Numbered from the stretch's first letter, positions 1-13,273 are shown. The stretch: DNA of 64,000 bases from Enoplosus armatus (GCF_043641665.1 NC_092186.1:20392501-20456500), one strand, 5' to 3'. Made by a program: numbers and translations. The notes: generated by a model not told the origin, from the letters alone.

Positions 1-3000
1 ATTCACACAGCAGCACCTGAAAGATAACTCAAAGTCCTTTCACGATTTTGATGAGAAATGTTATTACTCTAAATGTGTCATTTGTTGTAGAATACAGTAA
101 TGCAATGATGGGTCTTCTACGCATGCTTGTATGCATTAGATACAGGCAGGTTATTTCCTTGGCAAAAAATAACCTGTGATCAACTGTCCACATGACTATT
201 TAAAATTTAGACAATTATTTCATTCACAATTAATACATGTCTTATGGGATGGGTGTGTAATAAATGGGATGATGTGTGTTTTGTAATTTATCTCATGAAT
301 CAAACAGAACAAATCTTAGAAATAGGGACAGATTGTCTTTAAACCTGATTAGTTTTATTTTACAACTAGGGGGCAGTGCATCAGGCTGTCAACAACACGT
401 TAACATGTTAACATCTTATTGCGGTTATGACACATGGGTAAGTGTTAGCTGCCTGTTTACACATCCAACAGAGCAATATTAACATCGTGTTTCTGGCCAC
501 CGGACAAATGTAAATCCAATATTCTCTCTACTTTAGCTGCTTAATGTGCCACTACTGAATGTTCACCAGCTGGTCGCTACCTTCATCATCTGCTGTTGGT
601 GCTGTGCAGGTAGCATAGAGAGAAATCAAGAAGCATAGAAAGTAAACCAAAACAGTAGAGTTGTGCGTCGTAAAGCCAAAACAATGAGCTGAAAGGCGAT
701 GAAATGCATTTCTCATATTACACATAGTCATTTGATCCTGCTGTTGATATTGATTAATGCAACTTTGAATTAAAAGATTTGTACATGTTATTACATGTTC
801 AAAGATGCATCAGTTTGTTATTCTTAGCAGCATTTTTGTAAGACTTCAGTAAATGATTGCATGCACTTTCATGGTGTCACATACTACATTATGCACTTCA
901 CATTGAGTGCAAGTACTGCATGGGTTCTGACTAATTACATTGTAAATTCCATGTTTAGTTCAGCTACCAGCAACATAATAGACATACAGTATGTAAGGAA
1001 AGTCAGAGTGACCCAGCTCCCCTCTCTGCTCTGTGGGAAAGGGACGTTTTTCGAGGCGATGCTCTCTGTGGCCTTTGTTCCCCCGTCAATCTGGCCTCGA
1101 TCAAATATTTATGTTTCCTTGTTGAACTCCTCACCCTTCTTCCCCAGTTGGTTTCTTCTCTCCCACTCTCTGACGACATTTGCCCTGCTGTACACCAGCA
1201 TAACTCTGCCTTTCGCTCTGCCTTTTTGTCTCTCTCCACTCCGTCTCTGCTACCTGACCTTTCCTCTTTCCGCACTGTTCTGTCAGCCTTTTGGTCGTCT
1301 TTCATATTGTCCTTGATTAATTACAACACGGAGGGGCGTTAAGCTGGGACTTGCTGTCATACATATTAGAGACAGTACATTTTGGAGCCCGTTTCATCTT
1401 TGAAGTTGTGCCTGTGTGTGATAACCTTTGGATCATAATGTTTACCACAAATGTGTGATACAGTATTTGTCAATGTAATACCTGGGGGGGGGGGTTATAT
1501 AACCAGAGCAATACACCACCACCATCACCAAAGTCTGTCTAGGTTTCATCCTCTAGAGAAGATGAATGTCTGCACAAGATAGAAATCTGTTGAATAGTTG
1601 TTGCGATATTTCAGTCTGGACCAAAGTGGTGAACAGACAGGCAGAGATTGTTGCTAGCGTGGTGAAAATAAGCTAAGTAAATATTACAGTGCAGTGAGAG
1701 ATGTGAATAAATAGGATCAATTTTAACACAACTGGAAGCAGTGGCAAACAAAGGCATACAATATTAATGTTTTTTACCATAATAATCCTCAATTCATACC
1801 TTTAAGTGAATAAATTAATATATAAGATTAAATGAGACACAGATTAATGCTCATCACTCGTTCCATTCTTTTCTTCATTTTGGACTCGACTAACATTTGT
1901 GTTATGATCTGATTCACAGCTGATTAATGAGCGGTACTTTTAGCTTTCTGTCAGTCAGTTTCCTGTGGGATTGATTAATGGCTGTCCTGACATGCGAGGT
2001 TGACGTAGCCACAGTCAGTTCCACCCTGTACCCATTTGACTTAAAGTCAGGGTGTGTGTGAGCGTGTTCAGGTCTATACATGGGATTGAAAACACTTTAT
2101 GTTAAACAAAGGATTTCCTGCGGACAGGAGGCAGACTCACTCACCTGTAACAATCACATCCATCAGAGCTGTGAGCCTGGGAGTTTATCTTCATGGGTTT
2201 TCTTATGCAACATGGAAGGAGTCTCAAATATATATTCTGTCTAAATGCCGGTGTGAAAATACAGCATCTTTCTGCTCTCAAAAAGAAAAGTTGTTGAAAC
2301 ATAACTGCTGCAAATGAATTGCTGCAGTCTTCATGAAAACGTTCAGTTATTTTTTGTTTTTTCTGTTATGATTCACCAAGGCACATTAAACATGAATACC
2401 TCTGAAGTATCCTCAAAATTCATACTAATCAAATCACAGTTTAAGAAGTTAAAACATTCAAATTAAACAAATTCAGGGTCACTATAAATTAATATGTGAA
2501 TCAAAGACACTATGAGAAAATAAAGAAAATGAAAAACAACCTTAAGTATCGACACAGAGTTCCACTTATTGTGCTGGAATACATATTTTTGCTTTAATAG
2601 AAAGACAGAAACACTAGAAATGAGTGTAAGAAAGGCTTACATTTTGACTTGTGGGTAAAAAGTAATCATGAGTAGTAAGTAAATTTGCATTCATAAATAT
2701 GTTCTATTAAGAAAAAAATGAGAAAAATATGGCCATTTTAATTAAAAAAAACCAGTTCCATTATTTAAATGTTGGAGAAGTCCAGATGACAGACATATTC
2801 ATATTCTGACACGTCTTCTAAACCTTATGATCTGCACACTTTACCCTCAGATACTGTTACTAAATGCAATATTATAACTGGGCTTACAATGTTTTTAAAT
2901 GATCTTCTATTGCTTTATAAAGTATACAGTATTTAAATAAGTAGTGTTGGCCGTCTTCCAGTCTGTGGCTAAAAGCATTTCTCAGACCACATACAGAAAA

Positions 3001-3520
3001 TGACGAGTCATACACACTCTTGGATATAAAATGGCATTTCAATTTATTTTATTTTATTTCAGTCTCTCCTTCTGTACCAAACTGAATCCATAATAATCAT
3101 AAAAAAGTTTCCAGCGGCAGTACTGTATATGCTCATTGCCTGGTGCTTATGAAAGGAAAAGGAAGTAGTAAAGCTTGAGAACAGTTCATATAACAGCCAC
3201 TGTACTTGTAAAATGCTCCATAAAAATTAGTCTAATTCATGCCAAACTTCTTCCTTCTTATTCTGACATAAGGTGTTTAGGACTGCTGATGACTGCAGAT
3301 GTGATGATGTGTTTATGACGCGGTCGTTGAATGTATTGACATCCGGGCTGCGGTGAAATTCAAACGTGTGAATCACTAGGAAACATAAATGTAGCTATTT
3401 TAAGAGTATTGTGTTTCTAGAAGTCAAGTGAGCAGCTGCTGCACAAAGTCCTGTCTGAGTTGGTTGTATTTTTAATACCAGAGAGACAAAAGAGACAGAG
3501 GACAACACAGTTAAGGAGCG
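1..3520. other. gene-free flank
   Basis: No exon series or protein family is recognisable on either strand. The DNA is AT-rich with short low-complexity runs, including a G-run near 1484. Short open frames here lack splice context or homology I can recognise. The stretches about 1010-1320 and 1870-2060 are less AT-rich and look non-repetitive, so they could hold regulatory DNA for plvap, but nothing in the sequence alone proves this. Confidence 0.6.
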
Positions 3521-3538
3521 AGTCCGTTTTTGGTCAAT

Positions 3539-3544
3539 TTTATT
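3539..3544 (-). terminator. plvap: plvap poly(A) signal
   Basis: AATAAA on the minus strand, about 350 nt beyond the plvap stop codon. It is the first canonical signal downstream of the stop, which would give a short 3' UTR in the terminal exon. Confidence 0.6.
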
Positions 3545-3889
3545 TTAATTGCATGGTAAAGAAAAGCTTTCCCAGTGTTGGTTTTCCAAACTACACAAAC
3601 CAAAGTGAGTGACACAATAGGAAATATTTACACCAGTGTCATGGAATATTTTTACATTGACCTGGGTAGATACCTAGGTTTTTCACAGCAAATGTTGAAA
3701 CTCAAACACAAGCAAAACACACACTATTCCGTGTAGAGCTAAACAAAGCATGCACAGACCAACAGCGGTGAGTATGTCATTAATATGGGCTCAGAGTATT
3801 TACAGGTTGTGTTGTATCAGGAATATATACAGTACGTCCTCAGAAAAGGCTAAATGTTGATCACTGGAGCTTATTACTGCCAGTTCATT

Positions 3890-6800
3890 TCATCTCACCT
3901 GGAAGACAAAACATTGATAATTAGAACTTAATGTCAATGGAATTAAAGTTGATACAGTTTACAGAATGAAACATTTGTTTTTAGTGGTAATTAGCAAATG
4001 TTAGCGTGCCAAAATACTAACAGTGATCATGGTAAACATTATACCCCTGTCTAAGCACGGCCTCACAGAGCTGCTACATTAGCTGGAGACTGTAGACCTG
4101 TTTCACCACTGACCACCAAAGAACCATAATAAAAGATGAAAGTTCAGTGTTTTTTGCTCATTAATCCTAAATTGAATCTCTTGCTCCGTACACTCAACAC
4201 ATGACACTTACTGTAATTACACTTTGTATAAATAGTAATTTGATTAATATATAGATTACCGTTGGAGTTTTGCTGATGCCAGGTGCTCCAATAGAGGGAA
4301 ACTGTTTGACCTGCTGGGGGGCCGCCTGTAGGCCGGCAGCTTTAGGGACACCGGCCTGGAAAACAAATGAGTTTATTTCAGTATTATTTCACATTACACA
4401 CAGATACCACATTAGTGCAGCTTTTCTGACCGTGCACCCTCACCGTACATTAATAACTGCGGAGTTTGAAATGAGGCATTTTGTGAATTTATGACTCCAT
4501 AAAAATGGTTTTCCTTTGTTATCTTGTCTGTCCATCCTTCCTGCTACTGCTGCCCTCAGATTCCTCTTTTCTGCTGAGTCCACACGCACCACCTTACCTC
4601 CGCACTGCTGTCCATATAATCAGGGGAGTAAATCTTGTTTAAAAGCACGGGGGTGGATGGTACTCTTGTGCATACCCTCAGAAAGCCAAATACAAGATAT
4701 TTAGCCAGATGGTGTTTTTGAGAGCAGCACTGACCTGAAGGTTAAACAAGAGGAGTTTTTAACCAGTTGGTTGCCAGTTTGAATCCCCTCACTGACTTTG
4801 AGAATGTGGAGCAGCCTAGATTAATGCTTCTGTCCCGAGTGAATGAAGGCTTGAAACCATTTGTGGGCTCTGACTTCCTTAATTTTCTATCATATGTCTG
4901 TAGCGCAAATGGCTGGTCGTCTTCATTTATTTTACCTTAAAAGTGGGCTGAGCCGAGAGCCTTTGCTGGAGGGTCTGAAGCGCTCTCTCTCTCTGGGCCA
5001 TGCTGTCTTCCTGCAGCTTCTTCTGATCTCTCAGCCGGTTCTGCTCAATCAGTAATTTCTCCATCTGAACAAAACATGCAAGTGTTATTTTAAATGGAAA
5101 ACAATGTTAAAAATGTGCTACTGTATTTAGGTTCTTGTTAAAACAGATAAAACAGGAGTAGATTATCATAAACAGCACATTTGACGATCTGTTTTATCAC
5201 CAGATACCGAGGAAATCAGCTTGTTCCATGGATCTCTCCCTCCCTCCCACACACATACATCTATGCACAAATATAATGTACCTGGTCGTCATGAGTCTTC
5301 TGCTTGAGCTGCAGCTGCTTGGCGGCTTCGGCGATCGTCTCACTGCGATTGCGTTCACACTGCTGCAGGTCAGAGGTCAAATGCGAGTTCTGCACCTCCA
5401 TACGACTGGACAGGGCTTGGATCTCGGCCACCTGGAACAAGAAAATTATTATCATCATTATTATTATTATTATTATCATTATTACTATTAATGTACTATA
5501 CTCCTCATTTGAAGCCATGTTTTTCCTTTTATATATATAACATTTGCTTTTCTAGACTTGTGTGTGTTGACAGAAAGGTAGACAGTCTCTCAGAGGTAAT
5601 GGGCTGTGGTTGAAGAATGTGTCATACTCGACTGTACCAAATGTGTTTCCAGATCCTGTTTTTGTTGACCATGTGTCTATTTCCATCTGTCAGTGTAAGT
5701 GTTTGTTAATGTACATTTTCCTCAACGCCACAATGGAGTACATACTGTACAGCTGACGTAGGACTTAAATCTATACAGAATGTCTCCCTGAGGGACACAG
5801 TGCACAGGTTAATGTTGCTCTGAATCAACCGGTTTGGGCCTGTGACACTGATGAACGCTAATTATGTTTTACCAAATATGGCGCTGACTCAGTGGAATGT
5901 AGCCACAAGTTTGATGAATTTGACCGCAAGTTTTTAACACTCAACATTAAGAAAATAATGTTCAGTTTTGATTGACAGAGAGAAATTAAATTAACTACAT
6001 GTTTATTATTGAGGTAGTTTGCAGTGGTGTTGAACAGTACTGCATTATATTGAGACGTGTTTTAATGTTTTGTCCCAAAGCTGTTGTACTGGGTTGCATT
6101 AGATTGTATAGGTGTACAAGGTAACGTGTATAGGTAATTTTATTGTATCACTGTTTGTGTTTATTATGTCTTTTTTGGAGTTCTGGAGTTCCGTGTATTT
6201 ATACCAGTGAGTGTTGTATCTGAAAGAACAACTGCTTTAAAGAGTAAAGACAGATACTTGCTGAGGGCATAGTTTTGTTGTTCGGCACAGTGCTGCTGTA
6301 TCAGCAGAGCCACACACTTCACCTCTGCTTTGACACTGAGTTCGCCTCAGAGGGCGTCTGTCTCTTTAGCTAGATTTATCGTGAATGATGCAGCAGATAG
6401 ACTTCCTCCCTTGAGAAACTGGTTTCCCATCCAATTTGTTCTCTGGAATATTCCATCAGCTTTACAAATGCAGTCCATTACTCAATCACTGTACTTAAGT
6501 ACAATGTTGAGGTACTTTATTTGAGTAATTTATGCTACTTTATACCTACTCCACTACATTTGAGAGGGAAATATTGTACTTTTTACTCCACTGTATTTAT
6601 TTGACAGCTTCAGTTATTGGGTACTTTTCAGATTAAGACTATACATTAAAAAACATAAGCTTATAAAATACAATGTATTGATAAAGATTAAACCAGCATT
6701 TCCCAACCTTTTTGGCTTGTGGCTAGTTGGGTCCCCTTGTCACATTTCAGATGTCTATGAGATTTTCCCTCTAAACTGATCAGATCGCCTCATTTAAAGA

Positions 6801-9671
6801 ACTTTTCCAGTCCTACAGAGGTAAAAGTATCCAATATTTAACAAAAAAAGATTTGAGAAAATTGAATACAAATTTGTGTGGAAGAACTTTTTTCTTCTCT
6901 CCTACATGATTAGATTCATCTTGTCATCCTTCGAAGGACCAGACCTTCGGTAGGACCAGTACTTTTTGATATTTTAAGTATATTTTTCTGATGATACTTC
7001 TTCCACCACTACATATAAGTCTTAAGTTCCTATTAATGCAAAAACAGAGTTTCACTGCTTAATCCCTCTCAAGACTGTGTATTTCACTGTGTGGAGTTAG
7101 GGAGAAGTTACGAGTCCATCCATCTGTCATTTTAAATACTAACATCAAATCGGAGAATCACAAAATATGCTGCACACACCTTGTTGCCCACTTTGTCTAA
7201 ATACAGCTGGAACTTATTCTCCACGTCTCTGGACAGGTTCGTGCAGCTGTTTCTTATCTTCTCCATTTGCTCCTGCTGGCTGTCACAGGTGAGGTGAAAG
7301 GTCAGCTGGTGGGGAAACAGGTTGTTGATCTTGTTCAGGAAATCCCTGGTCACTGTTTGGATCCCGTCCAAAGAATGAGCAAAGTCCTCTTTGCACTTCC
7401 TGGATAAAAATCAAACAAAAGCTTTAATGTGTTTCATCTTAATATTTTCAGTTCCACACACGGAGCACACAGATGGTACCTGGTGTAGGTGGTGAGCTGC
7501 TCCTTCAGTAGGGTGTTCTCCCGGCGCTGTGTGATGGCGTCCTGGTGGTGTGTGTCTCGGTTTTTGAGGGCGTTGTCTCTCTCCTGACTCAGGTACTGAA
7601 CCGTCTGGGTGAAGTTTGCCTCAATGAGATTTATCATAGCTTTCTGCTGGGCGTTGAGGCTCTGCAGAGTTTTGCATTCACCTGGAGAGTTCAGTGAAAA
7701 CCTGTTTTATCACAGGAAAACTTCAACAGACAGTTACACTTTTATTAACATGGCCATTTTCCGTGTTTATCAACATTCTGGTACCACTTTCTAAGTAACT
7801 GCGCTGTTAATGTTTTGTATATAAATTAATAATGCTTTGTAGATCAGTTTTTATTAATAGACACTAATAAGAACAACTGTTAAAAGCTGTTCAGCTGGTG
7901 GATCACTGATAGTGAGCTCATGAGTGTATCACTTTCTAATAAGCCATCAAGTCCACTGTCATAAATGTTAGTAAGTCATTAATGAAGGGTAATAAACTAT
8001 CAACTAAACCATCAATAAATACTAGAAAGAGAGATTTTTCATAACCCCCAACCTAAAAGTTGTTCTTATTAATGTCAACCATTAATAAAGCCATTAATCA
8101 CAATTTATAAAATGTATAAAGGGTGCCAGATTAGGAAGTGGTACCAATATTCTTTTTACTTAACTGTATCCAAAACAATTTGCTTTACTTGCAACCATCT
8201 TGTCTTATCTTAACCACACAGAGTTTAATTTTACTGTACATAAATGTTATTAATTACATTTCTGATGCAGGGAATGTTCATGAACAGAGCCATTTTTCAC
8301 AATGCCTAAACAGCATTAGAGCATTATTCTGTGTATGGTATCGGGGTACATACTGTTTGTAGTGACCACAACAGGGGGCTGGATCGGAGGGGTGGGACGC
8401 CGCGCTATCATGCTAAGTGTTGTCACACTCATTCTCTCACAGCTAGCCTATAAATGAAAAATATACATATTAATGGATTGAGGATGATTAATGATTTGTG
8501 GGTTGTATTTTATAACCATGGTGACCCATAGTGGTGGAATGTAACTAAGTACATTTACTCAGTACCCATACTTTATGCTACATTATACTTCTACTCCTCT
8601 ACATTTTAAAAGGAAACATTAAACTTTTAATTACTAATTACTTATACTTATAACTATGATAGAGCTATGATGCTCTGATATAGATTAAAGTATTAGCAGT
8701 AGTTGATTAATTGTTGTAAAGCATTGTGAGGGTGTCACTTATTACAATATTTTAGTTTTACAAACCCAACAATCAATCAGTACATTCATTGAGAAAATAA
8801 TCTGCAGATTAATCCATAAAGAATATAATCAATAGTTGCAGACTGATATAAGATAGTTAAAAATCAGCTCCAACTACAACAGTTAAGTCCTGCTTCCTGC
8901 TTCCTCCACCACTTATGACCAATAGGAAAATTACAACAATACGAAAGGAAATAATCATGTTGTATAATTTGCACATTGTAAAAACCTTAATGTGATTGAT
9001 GTGTTCTTGATGTAAAGACAATTTTCAAAGATGATTAAGAGGCATTAAAAACTATTTGACAGCTGCACAAAATGACCTGCTTCTCAGTGCATCTCAGCAA
9101 AATATTAATCAAGTCATCTACTTACCAATTTAATTTTTAGCATTTGTTCTGTGTTGTTGGCATTAGTCTTCAGCTTTGCCAACTCTTTCTCCAGATCACC
9201 TTTCTCAGCAGCGCGAGCTCCCAGCTGAGCTCCAAGCTCGCCTTTCTCCTTTCTCAGCTGGATGTTGATCTCACTCAGCCTGTTGAAGTTCAGCTCCAGC
9301 TCCTTCACAGTAACAGATCACTCAGCATCATCATCACTGTGTTTTACAGCTCAGAACATGTTAACATAATGCCATTCTTAGGTATAACATGTTGTGTCAG
9401 AAACACAACATTCTGGTGATGATTGAGTATTTTTAAGTGCTTATTTTATCATACTAGAAGAAACATCACTGAAATCACTGACCTTCACCCTCTTTTCCTC
9501 TGCAGACTTCTCGGGCTGTCCATAGATGAGGAAGAGCACCAGGCTGACGATGATCAGAGACTGGATCAGAGAGGAAAAGAAAAAGACGATCCTCATGTAG
9601 TAGCCGCAGCTCTTCCCTTTGGGCTTGTGCAGGGGCTCCCTTGCCTCCAAGCCAAACCTGGAGCTGTACAT
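3890..9671 (-). CDS. plvap: plasmalemma vesicle-associated protein (PLVAP/PV-1)
   Basis: Nine coding exons on the minus strand: 9671-9483, 9302-9126, 8447-8354, 7681-7480, 7399-7180, 5431-5282, 5064-4936, 4355-4260, 3898-3890. The total is 1266 nt, 421 aa plus stop (human PLVAP is 442). PLVAP is a type II membrane glycoprotein that builds the diaphragms of endothelial fenestrae, caveolae and transendothelial channels. Seen here: a short cytosolic N-terminus, one membrane helix at about residues 26-50, then a long coiled-coil-prone ectodomain with scattered Cys (for example KCKED, LTCDS, NSCTN) and N-glycosylation sequons (NNT, NFT, NLS), and a Pro/Ala-rich C-terminal tail. The start is the ATG at 9671, giving MYSSRFGLEA; the upstream in-frame extension is 5' UTR. 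The 94-nt third exon was found because exon 2 ends in phase 0 and exon 4 needs phase 1; it has a strong acceptor and a GTATGT donor and repairs the frame. The last exon encodes only Val-Arg-stop. Teleosts carry plvapa and plvapb; I cannot say which this is. Confidence 0.93.
3965..4105 (+). repeat. dispersed repeat, family E fragment
   Basis: This plvap intron 8 stretch shares its order of words (AGCAAATGTTAGC, GGTAAACATTATACC, GCCTCACAGAGCTGC) with the longer copy at 24955-25475. It matches a repeat commonly seen in percomorph genomes; I cannot assign it to a named family. Confidence 0.6.
5445..5490. repeat. ATT trinucleotide microsatellite
   Basis: A run of imperfect ATT/ATC units just upstream (minus-strand sense) of the plvap exon at 5431-5282. 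It produces spurious poly-Ile/Tyr open frames on both strands. Confidence 0.9.
6480..7018. repeat. dispersed repeat, family A copy
   Basis: Sits in plvap intron 5. It carries the GTACTTAAGTAC-type words, 'TACTTTTTACTCCACT' and a terminal 'CTTCCACCACT' shared with copies at 8526, 11040, 16743, 27285 and 41680. Probably a short non-autonomous DNA element; no coding capacity is seen. Confidence 0.6.
8354..8447 (-). other. plvap: plvap coding exon 3 (short, 94 nt)
   Basis: The minus strand shows a T-rich tract ending ATAG, then an open 94-nt stretch starting Ala-Ser-Cys-Glu-Arg, then a GTATGT donor. It enters in phase 0 and leaves in phase 1, exactly what the flanking exons 9302-9126 and 7681-7480 require. 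It adds a Cys and a Pro-rich segment to the ectodomain. I do not recognise the peptide by family, so the support is splice signals plus phase. Confidence 0.8.
8526..8910. repeat. dispersed repeat, family A copy
   Basis: Sits in plvap intron 2. It begins GTGGTGGAATGTAACTAAGT and continues with the family A words. Its second half resembles the internal part of the 16743-17545 copy, including the words AATAATCTGCAGATTAATCC and TTAAAAATCAGCTCC. Confidence 0.65.
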
Positions 9672-9941
9672 GGCTTTTGGGGATGAAATGGTGGCAGGAA
9701 TTATTTTTGCTAAAATCCACAAGGTTTCCCCGGCTGATGCGATCTTCTCTGCAAAACAGGTGCTGAGGCTTCAAGCTGAGCAATGTCAAGCAGGAATGGA
9801 AGAAAAAAAAAATAACGGTGAGATGTTTATTTCCCTGTCGTCTACAGCTCTGCCACACTGTCAGGGTGCAGGAACATATAGGCAGAAATAGCACGTATGG
9901 ATGGATGTAAACAATGACCCTTAGGTGTGTAAAGGGGCCAT

Positions 9942-9949
9942 GTTTATAA
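9942..9949 (-). promoter_or_regulatory. plvap: possible TATA box of plvap
   Basis: A TTTATAAA palindrome about 270 nt upstream of the plvap ATG. If used, transcription would begin about 30 nt downstream, giving a 5' UTR of roughly 240 nt. No other promoter element is decisive here. Confidence 0.3.
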
Positions 9950-10394
9950 ATGCTGCTGGAGGCACACTTCCAGTCCATCCTGGCCCAGCCCTCCCCTCTC
10001 TCCCTCCCCTCCCCTCCCTCATCGACCTCTGTCACAGTTACAGCCTCCAGATGCACCGCTGCCCAAATGATCACAAATTTTCCAAGAAGTTTGAACAAAA
10101 GGAGATTGCTGTGACAGAAAGATTAAATAAATCCCCTCCAGACATAAAAATACTTGCTTGGAATAATAATTTCTGTCTGATATGGTTTTTCTACTACTAC
10201 AACTATCTACTCCAGACTCCTTGAATATGCAAATATTTATTTTAAGTTTAACTAATGGACAAAAGATGTCTCCTACTACACTGAAAAGTCCACCATCAGT
10301 GTATGTGCACTAAGGGTGGGAGGACCATTCCCCAAAATACCAATGTTACCGATATTAGTCTTGTTATGAGTTATCGATACTAGGATTGATACCA

Positions 10395-10640
10395 AAAAAC
10401 AGATCCTTCTCAGGCTCATGAATATTCTTGCTGCAGTATTTGCTTCTCTGCTAATGCGCCTCCAGTGTAAGTGATGGGTGACAAAATCCACAGTCCTCTT
10501 CTGCATGAAAATGTATTCAAAACTTTATATTAAGTTACAATGGGGCTTCAGTTTTCTGGCTTAGTCAAATCAAGTGAATACCTTCCAAAGTTACAGTCCT
10601 TTTTGCATGAAATGTCCTCTTTGTGTTTCCACAGACAGTG
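10395..10640. repeat. dispersed percomorph-type repeat
   Basis: Contains the run of words GCGCCTCCAGTGTAAGTGAT, ACAAAATCCACAGTCCTC and CAGTCCTTTTTGCATGAAAT, which I recognise as a common interspersed sequence in perciform fish. Only one copy is in this window, so the family cannot be shown internally. Confidence 0.45.
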
Positions 10641-11039
10641 AATAAATAGTATTACTGATACATTAACATGTAGGATTTCAGTGTTAGTCAAGATAGCGCT
10701 TCTTTTAACTACTTTGTACTAACATATTTTGGGCAAGGCGGGATTACCAAACAGCAAAGAGGATATCTGCCTCGGGCCCCAGACCCCCAGTGGCCCCCAG
10801 GTGCACTGTTTGTTAATTGGTTGTATGGCATTTGATTAATTTCAATCCTTTTTTAGGAATTTGCACCACTAACATACAGTTTAGAGATGGGCCCTGCATA
10901 AGTACCTAGTCTATATAGCCTCACATAGGGCCAGGTAGTACTCAAGCATACGAGTACTGGTTGGTCTCTGGGTCTTGGGCATACAATGAAGGACATGAGG
11001 GGCCCAAAAACTAGTTTTTGCCTGTGCCCCCTAACAGTA

Positions 11040-11262
11040 GTATTTTAACCAATAATAATGTGTAAAACCATGACCTGAAAAGTAATTAGTTACTATAGCA
11101 GTCAAATAATTGTAGTGGAGTAAAAAGTACAAATATTACAATCTGGAATGTAGCAGGGTAGCAGCAGTATAAAGTAGCATAAAATATAATACTCAGTACA
11201 AGTATCTCAAAACTGTACTTAAGTACAGTCTGAAAAAATTGTACTTTTCCACCACCGTCTGC
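11040..11262. repeat. dispersed repeat, family A fragment
   Basis: Ends with CTGTACTTAAGTACAGTCTG and 'TACTTTTCCACCACC', the same terminal block as the other family A copies. Confidence 0.6.
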
Positions 11263-13273
11263 ACGTGATATATAAAAAACGAGGGAAAATCACCCATCAG
11301 TGCCACATTTAAATATAGCTACTACAGGTTGTCAGCGATCGTATTCCCCTGGTGGTGGATGAACAATGTAAACCATGTAAGGAGTAAACGCAGAAAATAC
11401 CAACAGAAAACTAAAAAATTCCACCATATCCTGTTCCAACCAAGCACGGAAAGGAGTCATGGCAGTGGAGGAGTGAAATAATGAAAACAATAGGGACCTG
11501 TCATTCTTCAGGGATGAGGGAATAACAAACTCCCCCTGCAGTACAGACCCCCCCCCATGCTGTTATCTGCGGTGATGACGTGAGGAACAGCCGGCTCTTC
11601 TGGGGGAATGTGTTTGAAAGGGTAAAGGTCCTCTGAGCTGGGGGTTTTCCTGCTCACCATTGTCTCCCTGACAACCTGTCCTCACCAGAAAAAAAGCCTA
11701 ATTTATGGAGGTACGTTAGAGTGACAGCAGATGAGTGACTATCAGGAGTCAGGACAGACATTAGATCAACTTCTGAACAAAAACAGGAAACCAAACTGTT
11801 GAAGACGGAGATAAAAACACCTTTTAAGATAACTGACCTTTAGTGTGAAAGGAAAATATATCTTTACAACTGAAGTAATATTCATGTCAAAAGAGGATAA
11901 CAGATAAGGTTTTCAATGGAAGCTGCAATAACTACTTAATCAAGTGTCATATAGGCCTGTAGACTCTTTTAGAGCGACACTGATTATGAAGCTCAACAGT
12001 GAAGATGTCTGGAGATTTAAGCAGAAACGTTTAGCTAAACAGACACCAGATCAAAGCAGAAAAAATCATCAAAATTGACAGAACATAGTTTGCAGTACCT
12101 GTCAAAAACAATTGATTATTCTCTCACAGTCTCACAGTAGCTTTTCAAAGAGGCCTTTGAATTCAGTTATCTCTAGAGGGGATTTGCTGCCATCTCCTGA
12201 CAAAAAATGTAGAAAGCACTTGAGCAATATGATTAAACATGCCTTTTTTTTAAGATCCAGAAATAGCTTTAAAAAGCTCATCTACAATATGTTTCAAGTG
12301 CAGCTAAACTGGCAGAACGAGGGGCCCTTTTCACAATCAGTCCATCAATGCCATAGAGAGGCCTCATCTACATTACTGTACATTCTTTCATTGTCTGTGT
12401 AACATACAAGAGTGTAAATTGAACAAATGACTGAAAAAAACCCTTATAAAATAGAACATATATTAAAAACAGGCAACAAAAGGTGGAAATTACCAACTAA
12501 ACAGAAAGGCAGTGGACCTCATGCAAGAACAACTCATACGAACAGATTTGTGGCTCGTAAGAGCGATTTAAGAGAATTTATGGCATTCTCTAATTGTCTT
12601 AGAATTTCTTCGTAGGTTCAAATTAAATTTCATACGCGGTCCAATTCCTTAATCTAAATTTTTTAATTTGATATGCCAAAATGAACTAAAATAAACTATT
12701 CAATATATATAACTACATTGTGAAATTGGCACTGAAGTTTGTCCAAATAAGAGAGTTTTATGAAACAGTCGAGAGATTTAGGATAAGAATACAAAAACGT
12801 TCTTGCATGGGGCCATATGTTACAGAAGTTGTGACCTCCGTGATACAGTACATCACATTACAGTTCATTACTTCAAAGGCCAGCTATGGAAAACTGTCAC
12901 AGGTTTGCACTGATTTCACCCTTTAAGACTTGGAGACAAATCAGTGTGTTCTAACATCTGAAAGAAAAAACAAAAGGTAAAGGAGTATGTTTAACAAAGC
13001 CTGATGCTTCAACTAGTGTGTCTTCCTTTTCTTTTTAATTCTTTCTTTATCTTTTCCTTCTACTTGTGCCCTGCTCCTGGACTCTCTGACATCCACTTCA
13101 TCATCTCATCCCCAGCAGTTTTACAGCTAACAACCGGATCATTAATTACTTCCCCAGCTTTGAACAATCAGTGACTCATTCTTTCTTTTATGGAAACGCA
13201 ATGACTGAGTTAATAGTAACCTGCTGAAACCCTCGCCTTTCTGTACAAGTATGCCTGGTTTTCCCAAAACTTC

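Larger units (their letters stand above)
9990..13270. other. plvap-babam1 intergenic region, repeat-rich
   Basis: No exon series on either strand. Recognisable repeat pieces lie at about 10395-10640 and 11040-11262. The stretch 10725-11040 contains multiple GGGCCC-type words and is probably another repeat. 11500-11650 is GC-richer and non-repetitive. I see nothing assignable in 11700-13000. Confidence 0.6.

Noticed and set aside
861..1316. 151-codon open frame near the left end
   Set aside because: No family resemblance, no splice context, low-complexity Leu/Ser/Phe composition from a pyrimidine-rich stretch.
4755..4800. tRNA-like box B (GCCAGTTTGAATCCCC)
   Set aside because: No box A at the right distance and no cloverleaf can be drawn; at most an old SINE trace.
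7480..7665. Alternative plvap exon 4 acceptor CTGCAG|AGC joined directly to exon 2
   Set aside because: Phase would close, but it drops the Glu-Cys-Lys segment, ignores the better upstream acceptor, and leaves the well-formed 94-nt exon unexplained.
9475..10098. 207-codon minus-strand open frame overlapping plvap exon 1
   Set aside because: Wrong frame for plvap; contains plvap exon 1 read out of frame plus upstream DNA. The PLVAP frame starting at 9671 has clear family similarity.
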